From Pardosa pseudoannulata (Eukaryota; Arthropoda; Arachnida; Araneae; Lycosidae), in the NCBI GenBank assembly GCA_032207245.1, contig CM063503.1:109994850-110058849 (forward strand): 64,000 nt of DNA, given 5' to 3'. Every line of letters begins with the position of its first letter. The first letter of the stretch is position 1. Made by a program: the position numbers and the translations under genes. The notes beneath the pieces are model-generated. The model was not told the DNA's origin. It made no database searches and saw only the letters and a program-made list of their open reading frames with translations. Shown here one piece after another: positions 54,050 through 64,000 of the stretch.

Positions 54050-55200
54050 GGATGATTGTAATTTAGTGTCACTGAATCCCAAATGGAATATATTGTCTAA
54101 AATCGATGAGTGCCATCAAAAGACAGTGAAATATGTAAAAATGCAAAGTGAAAAATATACAATATGCAATGGTAAAATTTGGAACACAAAAACACTATAA
54201 AAAAGTAAGATGAAAGAAGTTGAACTAGAATTAAAACCAATGAAGGAGGCAAAAGGACAGATGGGAAGAGAAAAATCAGATATGATAGTAAATCCCGTTG
54301 TCTCTCAGAAAGGAAAAAACATTAGGTTAAGGAGTAGTGCCAAGCAAATCTTTTAGATTAATGTCATGAATATAAAAATAACGATGTCTGTAAACTTTAA
54401 ATTTGGACACTCAACTAAGATGTGATGTACGAACATAGCGGCATTGCAGCTATTACATATGGAGACAGGTTCAACAAAAAGAAGGTGCCCATGGGTTTAA
54501 CGAGTATGTCCAATTCGAAGCCGAGTTACAATTACCCGAGCGAAACTATTCTGAAGGTCAGACAGACAATGGTGTTTCTCAAAATAGTAAATGAAGCGAA
54601 CATTTGCCATTTTCTCCAAAAGTTTGCAAAGACAGTTGGTTAGAGCAATAAGTCTATACCTTAAAGGATTCATGGGATCCTGCTCAGGTTTTAAGATGGG
54701 GATAATTAACGTCTTTCTCCACAGAGACGGAAAATTATGTTCATGCCAGATTATATTATATAAACGTAAAATATTTTCTAGTGAATCGGGAGAAATATTT
54801 TAAATCATTTCATATGAAATTTTATCTTGACCACACGAGGTTTTGTGTGTACTGCAAAGTGCCCTATTCAATTCAAACGGAGTAAAATTTCTATTATAAG
54901 GTTTGCAATTTTTACTTTCAATTTTCATCTCCTTTTTCTCAGAAGTGGTTTTAATTTTAAGGAATGATGAGTTATAGCCTGAACTGGAAAACGTGTTTGA
55001 AAAGGTATAGGCAAAAGAGTTAGCAATATCCTTGACAGACGACAAGGCGTTATTATTATACAGCAGTATACCGATTTGATTACACGGATAAAGCCTACAG
55101 GAACTCTTTATATTATCCCACATTTGTTTACTTTTAGTTGAACAAGAAATACTTTGAATATACTTTCCCACGAATTTATTTTGCTTCGATTTGGAATTAA
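54050..55200 (-). pseudogene. Jockey-like non-LTR retrotransposon ORF2 remnant, internally deleted
   Basis: Read from 55,200 downward, the linker before the reverse transcriptase is visible (FVGKYIQSISCSTKSKQMWD, then ILLYNNNALSSVKDIANSFA and CGQDKISYEMI, the counterpart of GPD.I.Y.M). It is followed by fingers/palm motifs in shifted frames (FPSLWRKTLIIPILKP, YRLIALTNCLCKLLEKM). At about 54,530 the sequence jumps directly to the element's C-terminus (TRLRIGHTR, then C..C...HHILVECP). The RT catalytic FADD region and the RNase H domain are absent. A run of 3' UTR-like sequence follows down to about 54,050. Stops and frame changes show it is dead. The orientation matches that of the glutamate receptor gene. 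Confidence 0.85.
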
Positions 55201-56496
55201 ATAATAAGGTTGGCTATTTAAAGCAAAACATCTCCCTGTGGTGAGAATAAAATGAAAAACGGAATAAAATTACATCTTTTCAGTGATCAGTGTTGTATAT
55301 ACCTACGATCTAATTTGCAACCGACATTTTAATGTTAATTATACTGTGGGTTATTTACGCTAGTAAAGAATTACATATCGAAGTTGGTCGATAATTTCCA
55401 ATAAGGATTTATTTTACAGGAGAGAAACTTTCAACACCATTTTGTGGCGTACTGACCAAACAGTACATTTTCTCTATAAACCTCTAACAGCTTCCAATGA
55501 ACTTCTGCTATGGTTATCTGTGTCTCCAAAAGAAATTAAATAACTAAATGGACTTCTTTAAGAAATTAGTTTTCCCGAACGAGTAGTAATTTGTGGTAAC
55601 ATCCCAACTTGCATTGTAGTTGGAGGGTGGCTGTAACGCTGCATATTTGTCGATCGCATCTGTTAAATTTCCCGCACACTATTGATTTTTCTATAACAAA
55701 AGTGACACCAGGAATATTTTAATAATTTCTTTCTAACCTCACTTTAACCCATTATACGACAGTAATCATTTCATATTTCATCGTCACAGAGTATGAATGT
55801 CCCTGGCCACAAAAACACTAAGTGTTTTCTATCTCTAAACTTTCTCCTCTTTAGATTTTTGTGTTATGAACTCACGAATCCACCATAACATCTCTCACTT
55901 TCATCTTTTAGCTGTTTTATCTTCTGCTCGTTGCCATTTTAGATCTTACTGTTAGAAATCTCTGTATTAGAGGGATCGGCCAATAGAATCCAGTTTCACC
56001 ACTGCCTTTTGGCCTCATATATCAACCCATGGTATATATCTCATTACTTAAATGTAGAAAATTGTTTATAAACAATGTACTATAAATAAAAATGATTTAT
56101 TCGTGAGATTATCTATATTTAAAACTAGCTTTCAAAATCATATGAAACTTTCCACTTAAAGTTTTTACTCTTCATTATCATCTTTCATATACACGAAAGA
56201 GAAATTTGAACATAAAATAATCATTATTTTGAAACGATCTATAAAAGTGTAAGATTGATAACAGCTTTCAGATTTATTCCTCACTCTAGATAAATATATC
56301 TGAGGCAAAATGTACAGTTCATTAATCATGAGATACGGATTTCAAGAACTGTTCTGGTTTTACGACCGAAGTTGAAACAAACTATTAAGTTTCAAGAGTT
56401 ATTCGACTCCATAAAATTGCTGATGTGTAGCAAGTATGATTCGACATATTTTTGCTACCTGTCAACATTAAATTGCTTTTGAATATTTCTTATTCA

Positions 56497-56499
<3 letters not shown>

Positions 56500-56531
<32 letters not shown>
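56500..56531. repeat. (AT)n microsatellite
   Basis: An AT run of about 31 bp. Confidence 0.95.
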
Positions 56532-56533
<2 letters not shown>

Positions 56534-57465
56534 CAGAAATGGGTCGTTGATCAAATAATAGCTACATTAAAACTCCATTAAAAACCAATTTAAACAGTCT
56601 CCAGAGCATTAGAGCTATTTTAAAATAATTTTTTTCAATAATTGCTTTATTTATGTGTCTCTTGATATTTAAAGAAATAAAAATGAAAAGTAAACAACAA
56701 AAATCCCGAAATCATTAACACTCTTTAACTTCTTTAAAAAATAGCTTGAATAGTATCAACTGCGGAATTGAAGTCATTTTACCATAAAATATAAGTGTGG
56801 TTTCAAATATGAAGATTTCTAGATATTACGAGTAAAGTAATAAAGCAGTATTTAATTAATTTCACAAATTATGGGTTAATTAATTCCAATACTACTACTT
56901 AAAGATAATTCAAAATCTACATCCGCAACTGGATTTAAGATTCAAATGTGTGGAATTTTATGGTAACCTGTAGTTATTGGGTATCGTTAGGTTCCCTGAC
57001 TTTGATCTTGGTAACAAGCAATATGAATCCCAATCTCGGAAATCCTTAAAACAAAAAAGCCAAATAATAGATAACATTTTCCTTGTAAAATAATAATCTC
57101 CATAAATCTAAATAAAAATTGAAATAAAGGAATATTCACCAGAAATTACACTATATAACTTTAAAATTAGTTCTACAACAAGTTGATTTAATGTACCTAG
57201 CACAAATCTTAAAAAAATCTTATTTTATTAACTTAATATATAGTATAGATTTTCATATCAATCATATTTATACTATGATTAACTACGCTATTAATCCATC
57301 ACCTTTCAGGTTTTTATTTTAAATTTTATTTATTCATTTATTTTTTCGGTAAAACAATACATTTTTGAGTGTAAACTAATAAAGACTTTTAAATATTTAA
57401 CGTAAAACATAAATATATGTTTATAAAAATCAACAAACTTTGGAATTTGCATTACACTCACACCC

Positions 57466-57514
57466 ACGCACTTATACACACACACACATATGTGTGTGTG
57501 TTTGTGTGTGTGTA
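57466..57514. repeat. (CA)n-(TG)n inverted microsatellite
   Basis: A CA run meets a TG run at CATATG (57,487-57,492), making a self-complementary palindrome that could form a hairpin. Confidence 0.9.
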
Positions 57515-57722
57515 CTTTCCAATATTTAACACATTCTTTAAGGAAACTTTGTTTTCAAATTGAACATATCTTTTTTTAATCGCTTTTAACTTCACTTTTA
57601 TGTTAGTTGATAACATGTAATTATTTTAACTACCTTCCAGACTATCTAGAGATCTATTAGATTGCCCATAAGGTGATTTTCTGTAACAATAAAATATTCA
57701 ATCTAAAAAATTAGATTAGAAA

Positions 57723-57723
<1 letters not shown>

Positions 57724-57755
<32 letters not shown>
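57724..57755. repeat. (AAT)n microsatellite
   Basis: A trinucleotide run of about 10 units inside unit 1 of the tandem duplication. Unit 2 has only a short A-rich stretch there. Confidence 0.95.
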
Positions 57756-57756
<1 letters not shown>

Positions 57757-58707
57757 GTAATTTGAAAAATGTAAAAATCTGTTCAGACTACTTTAAATCA
57801 TAATCACGGAGATTTTAATAAAATAGTATTGCCATCTGCTGGCAAGCTGTATAACTAAAACGTGCACGTTAAATTTTTAAAACATATTTTAAAGTTTTTT
57901 GGTATAGATGTAATTTTTGGTACAGATTTTAACAAATTAGTAATAAGTTTGTGTTCTTTCTTACGATAAACAATACTTTTGCATAGTAGAAGAATTATAA
58001 CTGATTGAAATTTTAATACTTAGAAATATAAAAAAGTGTAAGATTGTAAATGTTTGTTAAAGGATTTTATATAAGTTCATAATACTACAGATGTATCTGT
58101 AAGGATGAGTTCTATAATATATGGGTGAAGTGTTATGATGGGTTATGAGTTTAAAATAATAGCAGGGACACATTTTCAGTATAGATTTAAATGTATAAGG
58201 GATTATTTATATTAAAATATTATTTTGATAATTAATATTTATAAGTTGAAAAACCCATATCCACAAATATAGTTTGCTTACAGGAATCTAGAAAGCGAAT
58301 GATTAATAAAAGAAAATACATGATTTGTTATGGATTCAGTTTATTTCGCAAATTTTGATTTACACCGCACATTATATTAAGTAAGATTACTTAAATATAG
58401 CAGAAATAGATTGGCTCCAGAGTATTTTTAATGTAAAATCTGAGTTAGTAAGTTCATTGTCATTAGCTTGTTAGAAATATAATTTTTTTTTATCACCAAA
58501 ATAGTGCTCGTAAATTTGTATGAGTAATATTGTCTTTATTTTAATCACCTATTTTTTTTCTAATTAACATAGTTCTATGTATTAATTTGAAAATTTGAAA
58601 ATTTTTTCAAATTTTTAACGGTATCAAAATGTTTTGTTGAGACCTGCTACATTGTGAAGTTGAATCTGTACTTTCAATTTATAACTTTTTGAAAAAGTCA
58701 TTTTAGC

Positions 58708-58831
58708 AGCAGCAGCTCAGCAGCTTAAGCACCGAATTCATAGCCAGAAGACTATTGGTTTGGGTCCCCAGCCGGCATACGACGGCCTTCTCCCTTAATT
58801 ACAGGCACGTAAATTACGGCTTGTTGTACTC
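58708..58831 (+). mobile_element. tRNA-derived SINE, family B, diverged copy
   Basis: It is aligned with the copy at 60,475. The box A region AGCTCAGCAGCTTAAGC (58,714-58,730) and box B GGTTTGGGTCCCCA (58,757-58,770) are both recognisable but altered. The body motif CAGGCACGTAAA is kept and the end is lost. It occupies the same place in its duplication unit, so the SINE probably predates the duplication. Confidence 0.78.
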
Positions 58832-60474
58832 CCTGTATTGTCTGTATTGCCAGTAACTAACATAATAAATACGAATGTTTTTTCATCTTTTAATTTTCAA
58901 ATATTCTTCAACAATTCTTTAAATTTCTCTTTTGCATATTACTACACAGGTACAACAAATTTAAAGCTTAAACTAAAATATAATAAATTTATCATTATCC
59001 CATTTTTACATAAAATGAATTAATAGGTACTTTGACAGAGATACTTTTACATCATATAAAAATTATTGTTATCCTTTCTTTTTCTGCATGAAATTAAAGT
59101 GAAGATCCTAACAAAGTGTTGGTCGAAGTTTTACGAGGTATGGGAAAAAAATATAATAATCTGAAATTGAGATTTTCATATTATATTATCTTATTACTGA
59201 CTGTAAGCAAAATGTAATACAAACAATAGATTTTTATTTAATTTCACTTGTGTCAGTTGCTATTTTGCAATCATTTTTAATTCACCTTCCTGAATTGCTA
59301 GAGATATGAAACTTTTAACATAAGGTGATTTCCTGTAACAATATAATATTTAGTCATAAAAAACTAAATTAGAGAAAAATAAAAAAAATAATATGTTCTG
59401 TTTGTTAAATCTAAAAATTTGTTTTGATTTCTTTGAATCCGAATATTGGAGATTTTAATAAAATACTTTCGCCATCTATTGGCAACCGGCATAGCTAAAA
59501 CGTTTATGTTATATTTAAAAAAATATTTTAACATATTTTGGCATATGTGTAACGTTTCGTATAGATATCCTTTAAGTAGTCATAAATTGGTATTTTTTTT
59601 TCGTTTCGTATTGTTTTGCTGTGCGATAATCAATAATTTTATAGTATAAATTGATTAAAATACTTCACAAATTATCTTTTTGAAAATTTAGAGCGAATAA
59701 TTACTAGAAAATGTGTAACATTACAAATATTTAATAATTGATTAAATAAGTCGATTACAAATGAAAATTGGTTTCAAAATAAGGTTAAAAAACAAAAAAA
59801 AAATAAAGCATTTTTAAAATACCGTTTTTATTTAACAAAAAAAAAGAAACGATAAAAATACATTAAATTTATAAAATATTTCTTTTTTTAAACGGTGTAA
59901 AAGAGAAATTTCGTGAAAAACTTCTGTATGAAAATTTCAGTTTGCTGATATAGAAACATTTCGTGAGGAACTTCTATAGGATAAGGGATAAGTGTTGTGA
60001 TGTGTTAATCATTTAAAAATAAAAGAGGGGAGAAAAATTGGGATGCAAGTGACACACTTTCAATGACATAAATATAATGTTATAAGGGATTATTTATATT
60101 AAAGTAATAATTTAAAACTTAATTATTTTAAGTTAGAGAAACTAAATACACAAAAATATATTTAGCTTACTGGAATCTAGAAAACAATTTAATAATATCA
60201 TAAAATAGAACAGGAATTGGCAGGATTCGGGTTATTTCGGGTATTTTGAGATACACCGCACAGTAGATTAAGAAGGATTACTTAAATATAGCAGAAGTAG
60301 ACCTATTGTTTTTCTATTTAACATGATTCTATGTATTATATTTTTAATTTGAAAATAATTTCGGGTTTTCTTCCTGGAGTGAAATCGGTAAGGTCACACC
60401 TGCTACATTCTAAGGGCGAAACTATACTTCCGATTTACAATTTTTTGAAAATGCCATTTTACCTTAAGTAGGTA

Positions 60475-60640
60475 GGAGCCACGGTAGCTCAGTCGGTTAA
60501 GCCCCGAGTTCGTAGCTGGAGGGCTATAGGTTCGGGTCCCCAGCCGGCCTAAGACCGACATGTCCTTTTATTAGAGGCACGTAAAAATAGGGCTTATCTC
60601 ACACCCTGCTCTCCTAAACAGGAGAAACCCCTAAAGAAAT
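60475..60640 (+). mobile_element. tRNA-derived SINE, family B
   Basis: A tRNA-like head with box A TAGCTCAGTCGGTTAAGC (60,485-60,502) and box B GGTTCGGGTCCCC (60,529-60,541) is followed by a unique body containing AGAGGCACGTAAA and ending near AACCCCTAAAG. It is unrelated to family A. It lies in the second unit of the 57.6-61.1 kb duplication and has a diverged counterpart at 58,708-58,831 in the first unit. Confidence 0.82.
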
Positions 60641-60796
60641 CACTGCATCTTCAGCACTTATCTTTTGTCAGAAAATGCTTTCATGCCCCAATGTTTTCAT
60701 TTTTCACCATTTCCTATATTCTCCATATTGCTATACAGAGACCACAAACTTAAAACCTAATTTGCAAAAATAAAATATGGAACTGTTATATATAAA

Positions 60797-60798
<2 letters not shown>

Positions 60799-60846
<48 letters not shown>

Positions 60847-60965
60847 ATACTAATTTTATATATATAGTATATTATAATATTATTAGTATATTATTATTAT
60901 ATACTTTTATATATTATACATATTATTCCATTTCTACAAAAGAATTAATTAGTATACATATATAT
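60799..60965. repeat. (AT)n array and degenerate TATA-rich block
   Basis: A perfect AT run to 60,841, then irregular TATA/ATTAT sequence. It is absent from the matching place in unit 1 of the duplication. Confidence 0.95.
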
Positions 60966-61219
60966 ATTTTTACTTACGTAACATAAAGTAACATTTACAT
61001 AAAGTAACGTTTTTCTACTTTCCTTTTCTGCATGGAATCAAAGAGGTCCTAACAAAGTTTTGAAATAGGAGTTGCTTTTGAAATTTGTGGTTGTGATCGG
61101 GTACAATAGGACAGAAATAAACTGGTATTCACTGGTAAAAAGCCTAATTTCTATATATTGTAATACTGCTTTTAAAGAACTAACCAGAGTAGCAATGACC
61201 TACTAGTGGTAAGAGGTTT

Positions 61220-64000
<2,781 letters not shown>

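Larger units (their letters stand above)
55201..57589. other. Moderately A+T-rich sequence, no gene recognised
   Basis: At 55,570-56,040 G+C is slightly higher, but all frames close quickly. The (AT)n run at 56,500 and the CA/TG palindrome at 57,466 are the only structures. Confidence 0.55.
57590..59150 (+). repeat. Tandem segmental duplication, unit 1
   Basis: This unit matches 59,240-61,080 in order along its length. Shared landmarks are TAAGGTGATTTTCTGTAACA (57,669), GCCATCTGCTGGCAA (57,831), AAGGGATTATTTATATTAAA (58,197), TACACCGCACA (58,361), the family B SINE, and TTTTTCTGCATG...ATCCTAACAAAGT (59,079). Divergence is considerable, so the event is old. The unit carries an (AAT)n array at 57,724-57,755. 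Confidence 0.85.
59240..61080 (+). repeat. Tandem segmental duplication, unit 2
   Basis: This is the counterpart of 57,590-59,150, about 250-300 bp longer. Most of the extra length is an (AT)n expansion at 60,799-60,965 and a better preserved SINE. Landmarks: TAAGGTGATTTCCTGTAACA (59,321), GCCATCTATTGGCAA (59,471), AAGGGATTATTTATATTAAA (60,083), TACACCGCACAG (60,251), CTTTTCTGCATG (61,023). Confidence 0.85.

Noticed and set aside
54422..54803. Plus-strand genes at 54,422-54,643 and 54,591-54,803
   Set aside because: They are antisense shadows of the jockey-like remnant, which is readable on the minus strand.
60481..60550. Functional tRNA gene
   Set aside because: The tRNA-like region is fused to a SINE body and has a diverged copy in the sister duplication unit.

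Overview
The window looks like nuclear DNA of an arthropod, most likely an arachnid (spider). It is very A+T-rich with sparse genes. It carries two exons of an ionotropic glutamate receptor, decayed jockey-like non-LTR retrotransposons, a pogo/Tigger relic, piggyBac-type MITEs, two tRNA-derived SINE families and many long (AT)n arrays. There are no bacterial features (operons, Shine-Dalgarno sites, CRISPR) and no long open ORFs. The arachnid placement is my recollection of the element families and was not tested.

The only host gene I can support is on the minus strand. Two exons (46,543-46,391 and 45,463-45,212) join in frame through canonical GT-AG phase-1 introns. They encode the start of the amino-terminal (clamshell) domain of an AMPA/kainate-type glutamate receptor. 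No later exon is recognised between 45,211 and position 1. If the gene is intact, that whole stretch is probably one intron of more than 45 kb. A G+C-richer island at 50,364-51,120 lies upstream of the exons. It may hold a 5' exon on the minus strand, next to a 381-bp solo-LTR candidate.

Left to right: (AT)n arrays (193-265 and 826-1,640); a 260-bp tandem duplication with a SINE in one copy (5.27-5.99 kb); AT/TG arrays (8.13 kb); a 200-bp direct duplication (9.05-9.49 kb); piggyBac MITE copy 1 with a shared left flank (10.6-11.65 kb); a SINE fragment (12.8 kb); a 550-bp tandem duplication (16.2-17.3 kb); an 812-bp Tigger relic (18.35-19.16 kb); SINE copies (20.9 and 24.95 kb); a long unique AT-rich stretch with microsatellites (25-40 kb); a jockey RNase H fragment (40.5-41.5 kb); the glutamate receptor exons (45.2-46.5 kb); composite MITE copy 2 (47.96-49.0 kb); the G+C island and LTR candidate (50.4-51.1 kb); a 139-bp (AT)n array (52.2 kb); an internally deleted jockey copy (54.05-55.2 kb); and a 1.6-1.85-kb tandem duplication carrying SINE family B (57.6-61.1 kb).

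I found no convincing new gene system. The most informative structures concern genome dynamics: the composite MITE duplication, the SINE family with a CCAAA tail and clear target-site duplications, and the tandem duplications that bracket SINE insertions in time.
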